Position numbers and translations under genes: made by a program. Source: a virus. From it: 28,878 bases of DNA. Every line of letters starts with the position of its first letter. The stretch's first letter is position 1. The notes below the pieces were generated by a model. That model was not told the origin of the DNA, ran no database searches, and saw nothing but the letters and a program-made list of their open reading frames with translations. Positions 21,898 through 28,445 of the stretch are shown here, in pieces. The stretch covers positions 1 to 28,878 of the IMG/VR virus record IMGVR_UViG_3300034198_007842, one strand, 5' to 3'.

Positions 21898-22175
21898 GAT
21901 TTGATAAATACTTTTAAAGTTCTGCCATCATCTTGGTAAGATAGTTCTACTTTACAATTATGTTTAGTATAAGCCCTACCATTTTCATCAATAACTTCAA
22001 ACCTTGTTACTTTTAAATCGTGAGCCATATCTTCTTGGCATTGAGTGTAGCCTTTGATATAACCATTTTTTCTATCTCCTTCTAAGTCATAAGGATTACT
22101 CCCTCTTATACTGCCTATTTCAGTTCCATATTGACTTTCAGCTAACTGTTCTATTTCTACTTTAGTTTTCATCAT
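21879..22175 (-). CDS. Hypothetical phage protein, 98 aa
   Basis: Two adjacent ATG codons (22175 and 22172) are possible starts. KVEIEQLAESQYG and later NGYIKGYTQCQEDMAHDL form the GY-x-Q-x-x-ED pattern seen in many small phage proteins of unknown function. The C-terminal part is beta-rich (VTRFEVIDENGRAYTKHNCKV) and the end is LNKQD from the repeat. The 55-residue gene upstream overlaps the start by 14 bases. Confidence 0.6.
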   Translation of the reverse strand: MMKTKVEIEQLAESQYGTEIGSIRGSNPYDLEGDRKNGYIKGYTQCQEDMAHDLKVTRFEVIDENGRAYTKHNCKVELSYQDDGRTLKVFIKSLNKQD

Positions 22176-22329
22176 TCAAATAGTTTAAGTAGTTTTTACG
22201 TTGTTCATATAGCTTTTCTAACTGAACATTATTAATTAATATTTCATTATTTTTGACTTCAATTTGCTTTTCTAATCGGTCAATTTTAAACTCACATTCA
22301 AGGAGTAAATCTCTAGTTGTTTTTTCCAT
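22162..22329 (-). CDS. Small coiled-coil protein, 55 aa
   Basis: ATG at 22329, TAA at 22164-22162. The product (MEKTTRDLLLECEFKIDRLEKQIEVKN...) is a single charged heptad-like helix, probably a coiled coil. It fills the gap between the Gp157 gene and the next gene, overlapping the latter by 14 bases, with codon use like the neighbours. Function unknown. Confidence 0.6.
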   Translation of the reverse strand: MEKTTRDLLLECEFKIDRLEKQIEVKNNEILINNVQLEKLYEQRKNYLNYLNDEN

Positions 22330-22331
22330 AA

Positions 22332-22823
22332 CTATTTTATTTGTAAATTTTGATTAATTACTAACTCAGCTCCTACAACTGTATCACCATTCTTAATTAC
22401 TTCTTTAATCTTAACCTTGTCGGCAGTTTCAGTTACTTTGATAGTTTTAAACTCATTAGGTAGGCTATTAACATCGTAAACTATTACTGATTCTGATTTT
22501 CTAAAGTTAATTTTAATTAATGGAGTTTTAATCTCATTTACTTCAAATAAGTGCATCGCAGTAGTTAAAGTAGTTTTTAATCTTTCAACTGTATTTTCTC
22601 TTACTTTCTTAGCTTGTTGAAGTCTTTTAATCTCATTATCAATTATATCACATTCAGCATCTATTTGCTTAATAATATAGGCATAATTTTCTGATTTGCT
22701 TTGTAATTGGTCTTTATTGATTTGTAGCGACAACTCCAATTCACTTGTAATTTCACCTTGATTGTCAATTAATTGATTAACTATTTCCTGATACTCTTGT
22801 TGAATTTTAAATATTGATTTCAT
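22332..22823 (-). CDS. Siphovirus Gp157 family protein
   Basis: 163 residues from ATG 22823 (an upstream TTG at 22829 is less likely). A long helical N-terminal half (QEYQEIVNQLIDNQGEI..., then ENYAYIIKQIDAECDIIDNEIKRLQQAKKVRENTVERLK) and a beta-rich end with IKINFRKSESVIVYDVNSLPNEF fit the Gp157 family, found near recombination genes of siphoviruses. The family has been linked to phage resistance in one host, but its molecular role is unclear. Neighbours ERF and small genes match the usual context. Overlaps the upstream small gene by 17 bases. Confidence 0.8.
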   Translation of the reverse strand: MKSIFKIQQEYQEIVNQLIDNQGEITSELELSLQINKDQLQSKSENYAYIIKQIDAECDIIDNEIKRLQQAKKVRENTVERLKTTLTTAMHLFEVNEIKTPLIKINFRKSESVIVYDVNSLPNEFKTIKVTETADKVKIKEVIKNGDTVVGAELVINQNLQIK

Positions 22824-22974
22824 TTTCAATTTCTTTTAAAGTTTGTAAATCTGTTTTAATTGTTTTTAAAGTACCAATAGCATAGCCTTGACAAAAAGCA
22901 TTAGGTTCTAAACTATCAACAGTCTTAATACTTTTATCAATATAATCTATTATAACTTGTATTTTATCTTCCAT
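22807..22974 (-). CDS. Small hypothetical protein, 55 aa
   Basis: ATG at 22974 shares one base with the ERF stop (TAATG); TAA at 22809-22807 lies inside the start of the Gp157 gene. The product (MEDKIQVIIDYIDKSIKTVDSLEPNAFCQGYAIGTLKTIKTDL...) is helical with a conserved-looking CQGYAIGTLK segment. Coupling on both sides supports a real gene. Function unknown, context recombination. Confidence 0.6.
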   Translation of the reverse strand: MEDKIQVIIDYIDKSIKTVDSLEPNAFCQGYAIGTLKTIKTDLQTLKEIENEINI

Positions 22975-23498
22975 TATTTCAAAGTGTTTTTAAGTTTATC
23001 CTTTAATTCAATTACTTCCTGAAACGACTGCTCAACTTTACTCAAAGATAGATATTTATTCTTTAAATCTTCTAAACTTGTTGAGGTGATTATTTTAGAC
23101 TTTGCTAGTTCTACTTGCTCAGTTAGATTTGGTTTAGGCACATTTGTACTTTGAGCATCATCATCATCAATTTCTAAAGCTAATAAACTAGCTAATGTAT
23201 ATCTACGAAAATATGTAATGGCACTACCTAATTGTTGAGGATTCAAATTACTAGGTAAATTGATAACCGTTTCAATCTTTTCGCCAGTTTCACAATCAAT
23301 AATAGTCGTTCCTACTCCTTGTAAACTGATAGGCTGTACCAATACTAAACCACATTCAGTTAGTAATGGCTTAACCTCTGATAGTATTTGAGTTAAACTA
23401 GCGTAAGTATTTTTAAAGTGTGGATTTTTACTATCCTTTTTTACTATTCCTACTTTCTTTTGAAAGTCTAATAATTTACTGTTTAATGTCTTTTCCAT
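22974..23498 (-). CDS. ERF family single-strand annealing recombinase
   Basis: 174 residues. The ERF pattern is clear: KNPHFKNTYASLTQILSEVKPLLTECGLVLVQP (residues ~24-56), then NPQQLGSAITYFRRYTLASLLAL and EIDDDDAQ (residues ~85-116). ERF proteins anneal complementary single strands in phage recombination and genome circularisation. The C-terminal 50 residues are helical and less conserved. The gene sits with Gp157, an SSB-like gene and, elsewhere in the early region, RusA, forming a recombination set. Confidence 0.88.
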   Translation of the reverse strand: MEKTLNSKLLDFQKKVGIVKKDSKNPHFKNTYASLTQILSEVKPLLTECGLVLVQPISLQGVGTTIIDCETGEKIETVINLPSNLNPQQLGSAITYFRRYTLASLLALEIDDDDAQSTNVPKPNLTEQVELAKSKIITSTSLEDLKNKYLSLSKVEQSFQEVIELKDKLKNTLK

Positions 23499-23500
23499 TT

Positions 23501-23908
23501 TTATACTATTTTAAATTCATTTTCATTAACTACTTCGATAGCATCAACTACCTCTTTACATAACTTTCTTTTACTTTCTGTATTCAAAATTTGAAAGTAA
23601 TAATCATCAATGTGGTATTCAGCTTCTCTATCTGTCATTGGGTTACTTGCTGGATAGTGAGTTACTCCTAAAGTCCAAGTTACTTTAATAGACCATCCAC
23701 TTGGTATCTCAGTTACAGTCCATTGTAAATCTTTTCGAGGGTCAATATAATCACCATACTCGATTGTTTCTTGAACTCCTAATATAAAGAATTCAATTTG
23801 CTCTTTTGTTAATTTGCTTATGTCTTTCATGTTAAATAAAAAACCCACTCCATTCATAGCCCTACCACAGGCATCAGAATAAAATGGGCATTTAGTTAAT
23901 GTTTTCAT
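23501..23908 (-). CDS. Hypothetical protein, 135 aa
   Basis: Stop two bases before the ERF start. N-terminal CPFYSDACGRAMNG has two cysteines; the middle LQWTVTEIPSGWSIKVTWTLGVTHYPASNPMTDREAEYHIDDYYF is beta-rich with many aromatic residues. I do not recognise a family. Position suggests the early or recombination operon. An A/T-rich gap of 36 bases separates it from the gene upstream. Confidence 0.6.
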   Translation of the reverse strand: MKTLTKCPFYSDACGRAMNGVGFLFNMKDISKLTKEQIEFFILGVQETIEYGDYIDPRKDLQWTVTEIPSGWSIKVTWTLGVTHYPASNPMTDREAEYHIDDYYFQILNTESKRKLCKEVVDAIEVVNENEFKIV

Positions 23909-23944
23909 TGGTGGTAGTATTTTTTGTAAAATTAATAATTATTT

Positions 23945-24127
23945 TTAAAACGGGCAAATATTTTTTTCTTTTTTTTCTTTAATAGTTTTCCAATCTCTTT
24001 GTAACTTTTCTTTAACTGATAAACGGATAAAATTATTAACGTTAACTCCGTAAGATTCTAAAGTTTTAAAGGCTTTTTGTTGGGTTTCTGTGAATCCTAT
24101 AACCTTTTTATATTTAAGTAGTTGCAT
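23945..24127 (-). CDS. Small RHH-like DNA-binding candidate, 60 aa
   Basis: KKVIGFTETQQKAFKTLESYGVNVNNFIRLSVKEKLQRDW fits the ribbon-helix-helix pattern: a short strand, a helix, the turn GVNVNNF, and a second helix IRLSVKEKL, similar to plasmid mobilisation-type and other short RHH proteins. A basic tail with KEKKEKN follows. It could regulate early genes. The call rests on pattern only. Confidence 0.5.
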   Translation of the reverse strand: MQLLKYKKVIGFTETQQKAFKTLESYGVNVNNFIRLSVKEKLQRDWKTIKEKKEKNICPF

Positions 24128-24169
24128 TGTTATTGATATAGTTTTGTTGGTTTTAGCGAGTAGTTAGCT

Positions 24170-24361
24170 TCAAGTGGCTGGATGAAGATTTGGATTAATA
24201 TATGTTTTAATCCATTCATTATATATTTCCTCAGTTGTATAATTTTGCATTGTTCCGCATAACTGCCAATATATGTCACCATTTTCACCGTCTACCATTT
24301 CAAAATCTGCCTTTAAAAACTCGGCAAATGCAATACTTTCTGTTTTAAACATATTATTCAT
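24170..24361 (-). CDS. Hypothetical protein, 63 aa
   Basis: Two ATG codons (24361, 24352) can serve as start. The product (KTESIAFAEFLKADFEMVDGENGDIYWQLCGTMQNYTTEEIYNEWIKTYI) is acidic with several aromatic residues, and its end contains PNLHPAT. No family recognised. It lies directly downstream, on the minus strand, of the folded RNA element at 24385-24529. It may belong with that element or with the gene beyond it; origin uncertain. Confidence 0.55.
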   Translation of the reverse strand: MNNMFKTESIAFAEFLKADFEMVDGENGDIYWQLCGTMQNYTTEEIYNEWIKTYINPNLHPAT

Positions 24362-24384
24362 TTTTAAATTTATATTTTAATTTA

Positions 24385-24529
24385 CGCCACCTAAAGCTAA
24401 CAAAGTATATAAGTAAGTGGCTTTTAACTAGTTTACCCCTATCGGCATTTACTTTCTCATAGTCCGTAGTACTCCGTCTATAAGCAATAAGAAGTAAGCC
24501 ACCTACTCATATACTCAACCGTTAGGTGC
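24385..24529 (-). ncRNA. Folded RNA or attC-like element after the cassette-like gene
   Basis: Bases 24404-24423 pair with 24496-24515 over all 20 positions when read as a minus-strand RNA; two positions are G-U, so DNA-level complementarity is 18 of 20. An outer stem joins CACCTAA (24388-24394) to TTAGGTG (24522-24528). The loop of 72 bases (24424-24495) contains further short pairings. The element begins 5 bases after the stop codon at 24534. On the minus strand it opens with ACCTAAC, which fits RYYYAAC of integron attC sites, and near its end has GTTAGCT, one mismatch from GTTRRRY. It may be a structured RNA, an attC-like recombination site, or both. Confidence 0.55.
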
Positions 24530-24533
24530 AATA

Positions 24534-24956
24534 CTAATCATCGTAGTAATTAGAAGGCTCTCGTTCCTTAATAAAATTCTTGCACCATTTTACTATATGA
24601 TTATTGTACAATTCAGAAAGTTCAGCTATATCTTCGCCCCAATATTCGTCATCAGTAAAATATAATCTACCTTCCCAAACACCACGCCAACAAAATGACC
24701 CTTCTAATTTTTTCAAGCATTTGTCCTCTTCAAATATTTCTCGTTCATCGGGTTCGTTTTCCTTATCAATATAACTTGTTCCTTCTTTACCTGTTGGGAA
24801 ATGAGTCCAATCTTGAACGGGATAAACTTCAAATTCTAACCTATGCACATCTGTTTTGAAATGAATCATATAGTCCATCATTCTAACCCGTACTGCACCT
24901 AACACGGGTTTGGCAAAAAAGCTATTTTGTTCTTCGTTTGAAGTTTGTTTTTTCAT
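24534..24956 (-). CDS. Hypothetical protein of unlike composition, cassette-like gene
   Basis: 140 residues. The product (KPVLGAVRVRMMDYMIHFKTD... VYPVQDWTHFPTGKEG ... FCWRGVWEGRLYFTDDEYWGEDIAEL) is acidic and Trp-rich; I do not recognise it. It uses CCC, CGG and CGT codons and is visibly richer in G and C than its neighbours. It is bracketed by related short sequences (CGCCAC(C)TAAA and CAAAG at 24385-24405 and 24997-25011) and followed at once by the folded element. These features suggest recent acquisition as a gene cassette. It has its own 82-base upstream gap. Confidence 0.6.
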   Translation of the reverse strand: MKKQTSNEEQNSFFAKPVLGAVRVRMMDYMIHFKTDVHRLEFEVYPVQDWTHFPTGKEGTSYIDKENEPDEREIFEEDKCLKKLEGSFCWRGVWEGRLYFTDDEYWGEDIAELSELYNNHIVKWCKNFIKEREPSNYYDD

Positions 24957-24996
24957 ATTATATTTTATCTGTTAATTAAAATTCGTGTTCCAAATC

Positions 24997-25011
24997 CGCC
25001 ACTAAACAAAG
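24997..25011 (-). repeat. Upstream partner of the cassette-flanking repeat
   Basis: CGCCACTAAACAAAG here matches CGCCACCTAAA-gctaa-CAAAG at 24385-24405 apart from one extra C and a five-base insertion. The two lie in the same orientation on either side of the gene at 24534-24956. They may mark the borders of an inserted unit. Confidence 0.45.
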
Positions 25012-25038
25012 CTGCGGTACGTTATAAGCAAACGGTAG

Positions 25039-25413
25039 CTACTTTGAAACATTTTTTAGTTCACTTTTCAAAACCTTAATTAACTTACTAATATTATATC
25101 GTTCAATTTGTATTAAATTAGTTTCTGTTTTTTCTACCATTGCAATAATAATTACATCTTTTTCTCTTGTATCAATTTCTAATCTACCATAAAACATTTG
25201 AGGTATTTTAATGTGTTCACTATAATTATTGATATACTTTTTTATTTTCTCATATTTCACTTCGCAAGATTGGTATAAATTAAAAAAGTTATATATAGCA
25301 GAGTGAGCATAGCCTAATTGCTTAGCCATTTTTATACCTGATATTCCCTTTTTTTTCATTGATTTAAAAAGTTCATCAACTTCTTTTTTATCTAAATTAT
25401 TTTTTTTCTTCAT
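25039..25413 (-). CDS. Helix-turn-helix regulator candidate, 124 aa
   Basis: Basic N-terminus, then ELFKSMKKKGISGIKMAKQLGYAHSAIYNFFNL (residues ~15-46). This reads as a helix-turn-helix in which GIKMAKQLGYAHSAIYNF is the core, similar to XRE-type DNA-binding domains. The remaining 75 residues are a separate beta-helix part with MFYGRLEIDTREKDVIIIAMVEKTETNLIQIERYNISKLIKVLK. In the early operon, so a transcriptional regulator is likely. The target is unknown; palindromes near 26642 and 28461 are candidates. Confidence 0.55.
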   Translation of the reverse strand: MKKKNNLDKKEVDELFKSMKKKGISGIKMAKQLGYAHSAIYNFFNLYQSCEVKYEKIKKYINNYSEHIKIPQMFYGRLEIDTREKDVIIIAMVEKTETNLIQIERYNISKLIKVLKSELKNVSK

Positions 25414-25424
25414 TTTTTATCTTT

Positions 25425-25670
25425 TTAGAACGGAAGTCCGCTATCATCACTAATATTTGAAATTTTAACATTTGGCTCAGTAGTATTTGGCTTAACAAAT
25501 GGCTCTTGAAATGATGCACTGAAATACTTTATACCTTTAGCAGATTCTTTGAACCATAATGATACTTCCATTTCCTTATCATTTACTTTAACTGTTCCAC
25601 GATAATCGGGTTGAGTATCTTTAGTTTTGTTATTCTTAAAGATTGCTCCTGAATTGTTTTTTGTTTCCAT
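25425..25670 (-). CDS. DUF736-like small protein with SSB-type acidic tail
   Basis: 81 residues. NNSGAIFKNNKTKDTQPDYRGTVKVNDKEMEVSLWFKESAKGIKYFSASF follows the DUF736 pattern (GA-x-FKN-x-K, PDYRG, W-x-K, KY-x-S). The protein ends in DDSGLPF, closely like the acidic DDDIPF tip by which bacterial SSB recruits partner proteins. I infer a phage single-strand-binding or SSB-mimic protein that acts with ERF. DUF736 members are otherwise of unknown function. Confidence 0.6.
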   Translation of the reverse strand: METKNNSGAIFKNNKTKDTQPDYRGTVKVNDKEMEVSLWFKESAKGIKYFSASFQEPFVKPNTTEPNVKISNISDDSGLPF

Positions 25671-25689
25671 GTTTATTTATTTTTAATTG

Positions 25690-26040
25690 TTAATATTTTT
25701 TATTATGTAGTCTTTTTTTACGAGCTGCTAATAATATTAGCCTATGTGTATCATTTAACTTTTTTCTAAAATCACTAGCATTAGTTCCTATTGCTGCAAT
25801 GGCATCATCAGTTCTTAAGCCACATTCAATATGATACGCTACTAATTCTACTTGCTTATCTAATTCTGCTTTAAATGGGCTAATATGTATCTTTTTAGCA
25901 TTACATTCTTTATCTATCCATTCAGAAGTAGAGTGTATAAAGTTAGTAAATTTATTACTATTTGAGCCACAATTAATAGAATTAATTAGTTCATATTCTA
26001 TTTGCTGGATTTCGTTTAGTTTATCGTTATTCCAATTCAT
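25690..26040 (-). CDS. Hypothetical protein with helical C-terminal domain, 116 aa
   Basis: Mostly helical. The C-terminal half, ELVAYHIECGLRTDDAIAAIGTNASDFRKKLNDTHRLILLAARKK, has the spacing of a helix-turn-helix with a basic end and may bind DNA. The N-terminal half contains three cysteines. No known family recognised. Its ATG overlaps the stop of the membrane protein gene upstream (ATGA). Confidence 0.55.
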   Translation of the reverse strand: MNWNNDKLNEIQQIEYELINSINCGSNSNKFTNFIHSTSEWIDKECNAKKIHISPFKAELDKQVELVAYHIECGLRTDDAIAAIGTNASDFRKKLNDTHRLILLAARKKRLHNKKY

Positions 26041-26189
26041 AATAATATTACTAAACCGATGATAAAACCTAATAAAACTAAACTACCTTTTAAGATAACT
26101 TCTTTAACAGTATCGTTTGACTGTTTGTAAATTACAGCTAAAATATAAATAATAGCTAGTAAAAAAATTGATGGTATTAAATAATTCAT
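26037..26189 (-). CDS. Small membrane protein, 50 aa
   Basis: ATG at 26189, TGA at 26039-26037. Two membrane segments, YLIPSIFLLAIIYILAVIY (residues ~3-21) and GSLVLLGFIIGLVILL (~35-50), joined by a short charged loop. It overlaps both neighbours by four bases (ATGA), which strongly supports a real gene. Function unknown. Confidence 0.65.
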   Translation of the reverse strand: MNYLIPSIFLLAIIYILAVIYKQSNDTVKEVILKGSLVLLGFIIGLVILL

Positions 26190-26323
26190 TTTGTTTGTTT
26201 TAAGATATAGTTAATTAACATTTTATTTGTAGTTGTTTTTTTACTTTTAGCAACTGTTTTAAATTTATTCATTAGTGCTTTTTTATCTATTCCTACTGGA
26301 AGCCTTATTGTGATATGTGTCAT
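26186..26323 (-). CDS. Ribbon-helix-helix repressor candidate, 45 aa
   Basis: ATG at 26323, TGA at 26188-26186. THITIRLPVGIDKKALMNKFKTVAKSKK is an RHH pattern: the strand THITIRLP, a helix, then the second helix TTTNKMLINYIL. Proteins of this size (Arc-like) bind operators as dimers. It is the second gene behind the early leftward promoter, where an autoregulator is expected. Overlaps its downstream neighbour by four bases. A palindrome at 26642-26654 could be its operator (inference). Confidence 0.65.
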   Translation of the reverse strand: MTHITIRLPVGIDKKALMNKFKTVAKSKKTTTNKMLINYILKQTK

Positions 26324-26324
26324 G

Positions 26325-26540
26325 TTATCTAATTTTAAAAATTGGAGCCATTGAATAAGTACCTAATAATAAAGCGTATTCTTCGCCATTAAATGATTTT
26401 ACTTTTTTTCTTACTATTTTACCTTCAACTGAAGCAATAATAAAATTACCTTTTCTTTCTAATACAGTAGCAGTCCATTTACAGTTAGAATCACAAGCTG
26501 AAGTTGCAGTTAAAATTGAGTTTTTTTCGATTGTTTTCAT
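26325..26540 (-). CDS. Hypothetical protein, first gene of the leftward early operon
   Basis: 71 residues from ATG 26540. A longer reading from 26588 is rejected because that ATG lies upstream of the promoter box at 26574-26581. The product (SILTATSACDSNCKWTATVLERKGNFIIASVEGKIVRKKVKSF) is a small beta-rich protein with two cysteines in the pattern C-x3-C. No family recognised. As the first early gene it may act on host functions, but nothing shows this. Confidence 0.6.
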   Translation of the reverse strand: MKTIEKNSILTATSACDSNCKWTATVLERKGNFIIASVEGKIVRKKVKSFNGEEYALLLGTYSMAPIFKIR

Positions 26541-26573
26541 GGTAGTATTTTTAAATTGGTTATTAATATGATA

Positions 26574-26581
26574 CAAATGTA
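26574..26581 (-). promoter_or_regulatory. Leftward early promoter
   Basis: On the minus strand bases 26581-26574 read TACATTTG, matching TAnnTTTG. The ATG at 26540 follows about 33 bases downstream. No TTG at ideal -33 distance. It is the only such box ahead of the long leftward operon. Confidence 0.55.
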
Positions 26582-26641
26582 TATACAATTTCTTTAATAA
26601 AAAAATATATTTTAATAAAAATGTAATATTTTTTATAACTG

Positions 26642-26654
26642 ATTGATTATCAAT
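26642..26654. promoter_or_regulatory. Palindrome between divergent early promoters, operator candidate
   Basis: ATTGAT-T-ATCAAT is a perfect 13-base inverted repeat centred at 26648. It lies between the leftward box at 26574 and the rightward box at 26688, a typical position for an operator. The surrounding DNA is extremely AT-rich, which raises the chance of random palindromes. Confidence 0.4.
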
Positions 26655-26687
26655 ACAATTATTTTAATTTAATATTTATAATTAATG

Positions 26688-26695
26688 TAAATTTG
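26688..26695 (+). promoter_or_regulatory. Rightward promoter for the Nmad1-like gene
   Basis: TAAATTTG at 26688-26695 matches TAnnTTTG. ATG 26709 follows after 13 bases, so the leader would be only a few bases long. No TTG at ideal -33 distance. Confidence 0.5.
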
Positions 26696-26708
26696 TGTAA
26701 ATTTAGGC

Positions 26709-26996
26709 ATGGAATTAGACGAAATAAATAGATTAATTAAAGCAGAATATGATACTATGAGAGATTTTGCCATTGCTAAAAATATTAGTTACAACGGTTC
26801 AATATTCAATTCTGAATGGATTATAAATATTGATGGAATTGATAAGTATAAACAAGTAGAAATAGGTATAATAGCTAGAATAAATGATAAATTAGCTCGT
26901 ATTAATAAGGTAGGATTAAATGGATTTAATGAAGATAATTTAAGCGATTTAATTGGTTATTTAATGTTGCTTAAAATACATAAAAATTTAAAATAA
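26709..26996 (+). CDS. Nucleotide modification associated domain 1 (DUF1599)-like protein
   Basis: 95 residues. AIAKNISYNGSIFNSEWII followed by VEIGIIARINDKLARINKVGLNG and EDNLSDLIGYLMLLKIHKN matches the DUF1599/Nmad1 pattern: Y-x-x-S, R-x-x-DK-x-x-R, and DL-x-GY. The family was linked by context studies to phage DNA modification systems, but has no proven activity. No other base-modification gene is visible here. One-base overlap with the next gene (TAATG). Confidence 0.6.
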   Translation: MELDEINRLIKAEYDTMRDFAIAKNISYNGSIFNSEWIINIDGIDKYKQVEIGIIARINDKLARINKVGLNGFNEDNLSDLIGYLMLLKIHKNLK

Positions 26997-27151
26997 TGGC
27001 AGATATAAGTAAATGCTTAGGAACTGATTGCATACTAAAAGAAAAGTGTTTTAGGTATAAAGCTCCTGAAAGTTATTTTCAATCTTATTTTGTAGACGTG
27101 CCAATTATTAATGGAGTTTGTGAATATTTTATGAAACTATTTAAAAAATAA
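26996..27151 (+). CDS. Small Cys-rich protein, 51 aa
   Basis: ATG 26996 overlaps the preceding stop; TAA at 27149-27151. The product has cysteines at residues 7, 12, 18 and 42 (CLGTDC, EKC, GVC) followed by YFMKLFKK. The spacing suggests a small metal-binding fold, and short proteins with this C-x4-C-x5-C and RYKAP pattern are common in Bacteroidota phages. Function unknown. The stop lies three bases from the stop of the convergent gene. Confidence 0.65.
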   Translation: MADISKCLGTDCILKEKCFRYKAPESYFQSYFVDVPIINGVCEYFMKLFKK

Positions 27152-27154
27152 TAA

Positions 27155-27445
27155 TTACTCAGCAAATAAAGGAGTGTAAATTTCTATAAAATTCTTTTCA
27201 AAGGTTTCAAATTTATTAGTGGCAAATACAAAAGATCCATCTGATAAATATACCTTTGTGCATTCATGAGGTAAATCTTCACTATCAAATAACACATAAC
27301 TTCTAAATGAAGTAATAGTTACTTCAGCAGTTTCAATAGCTAGATAGAACGTACCAAACTCACCAAAAGCTATAAATCTTACTTCGCCATCTTCAATAGT
27401 TTGTTTATCGTGATAGTCGTATATTCTAAACTTAAATAGTGCCAT
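27155..27445 (-). CDS. Hypothetical protein, 96 aa
   Basis: Stop three bases from the end of the rightward Cys-rich gene (tail to tail). The product (MALFKFRIYDYHDKQTIEDGEVRFIAFGEFGTFYLAIETAEVTITSFRSYVLF) is beta-rich, without membrane segment or known motif. Located one base after the stop of the phosphoesterase gene, so it is the second gene of the leftward unit that starts at 28461-28468. Confidence 0.6.
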   Translation of the reverse strand: MALFKFRIYDYHDKQTIEDGEVRFIAFGEFGTFYLAIETAEVTITSFRSYVLFDSEDLPHECTKVYLSDGSFVFATNKFETFEKNFIEIYTPLFAE

Positions 27446-27446
27446 A

Positions 27447-28445
27447 TTAATATATTTTACCTTTAACTATTTTTAAATTCTCTAAATGATATTCGCCAGT
27501 CTTAATATTTAATTCACAATATGCAAATCCTAAATTGTGTTTATTAATTGGCATATACAAAGGATTTAAGTCACATAAGCAACCTACTGAATTAACAGCA
27601 ATAACATCACCATTCATAGTAGTTTCAGTATTTGATGAGGTCTTATGATAATGCCCTACAATTACATTTGATAATGTTTTTAAGAAAGTACCTCTAGCTG
27701 GATTAACTCCACCTGCTCCGCCTCCTGCAAGTTCATGTCCATGTAAAGCAGTTAATTTACCTATCTTAATAGGTCGCTTATCTTTTACTGTTTCAATCTT
27801 TAATTCTCCTAATCTTAATAATACTTCCAACTGAAAATCATTAACATCAAATATTTCAGGTGCTTTAGAATATAAAAACTTTTCCCATCGTTCATCGTGA
27901 TTGCCATGTTTAAATACTATTTTAACCTTTTGAAAATGTAGACGAATAGACTTTAAAAACACTCTAACGGCATCAAACTCTTCAGCAATACTTCTAGCTC
28001 TAAAATCACGTTCATGCCTTGATATATTAGCAAAATCAATTAAATCACCGTTAATTAATATACAGTCAATCTTCTTAGATTTACCATAATCTAAAGCTAA
28101 GGTAATAGCTTCGTTATTTTGATAAGGAAAATGTAAATCGGATATAATTAATATTCTACTTTGTTTAATTTCAAATGGACTATAATCATTTGAATAACTT
28201 TCAGGTAATAGATAATCATTTGATTTCTTAGGAGTAGTAAATAAATTTTTATTAGTGGAACTATTCCTATTTTTAGTTCCTGTATTACCAGTAATATATC
28301 TTATTTGACTTCTAATTGTTTCTACATCAATAAAAGAGGTAGGATTTTCTTTATAGATTTTTCTTGATAACGCTGCATTTGGCGTATTTGGAAACTTTTT
28401 TAAATACTCTCTAATTATAGTATTCTTAATGGTAGGTTTGCCCAT
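27447..28445 (-). CDS. Calcineurin-like metallophosphoesterase with N-terminal HTH-like part
   Basis: 332 residues. All metal-site motifs are present: SDLHFPYQN (Asp103, His105), NGDLIDF (Asp134), KHGNHDERW (Asn182, His183), ALHGHE (His235) and VGHYHK (His265, His267). This makes it a two-metal phosphoesterase, likely acting on nucleic acid or nucleotide phosphates. Residues ~1-55 form an unrelated helical part (LKKFPNTPNAALSRKIYKENPTSF-DVETIRSQIRY) like a helix-turn-helix, followed by a Ser/Asn/Lys linker. Similar genes are frequent in early regions of Bacteroidota phages. The exact substrate is unknown. Confidence 0.85.
   Translation of the reverse strand: MGKPTIKNTIIREYLKKFPNTPNAALSRKIYKENPTSFIDVETIRSQIRYITGNTGTKNRNSSTNKNLFTTPKKSNDYLLPESYSNDYSPFEIKQSRILIISDLHFPYQNNEAITLALDYGKSKKIDCILINGDLIDFANISRHERDFRARSIAEEFDAVRVFLKSIRLHFQKVKIVFKHGNHDERWEKFLYSKAPEIFDVNDFQLEVLLRLGELKIETVKDKRPIKIGKLTALHGHELAGGGAGGVNPARGTFLKTLSNVIVGHYHKTSSNTETTMNGDVIAVNSVGCLCDLNPLYMPINKHNLGFAYCELNIKTGEYHLENLKIVKGKIY

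Noticed and set aside
24424-24495. Possible tRNA or ribozyme within the loop of the folded element
   Set aside because: I could not fit a cloverleaf with T-loop and anticodon arm, nor the conserved cores of known self-cleaving RNAs, by eye.
26541-26588. Longer N-terminus (16 extra residues) for the first leftward early gene
   Set aside because: The ATG at 26588 lies upstream of the -7 promoter box at 26581-26574 and so would not be in the transcript.
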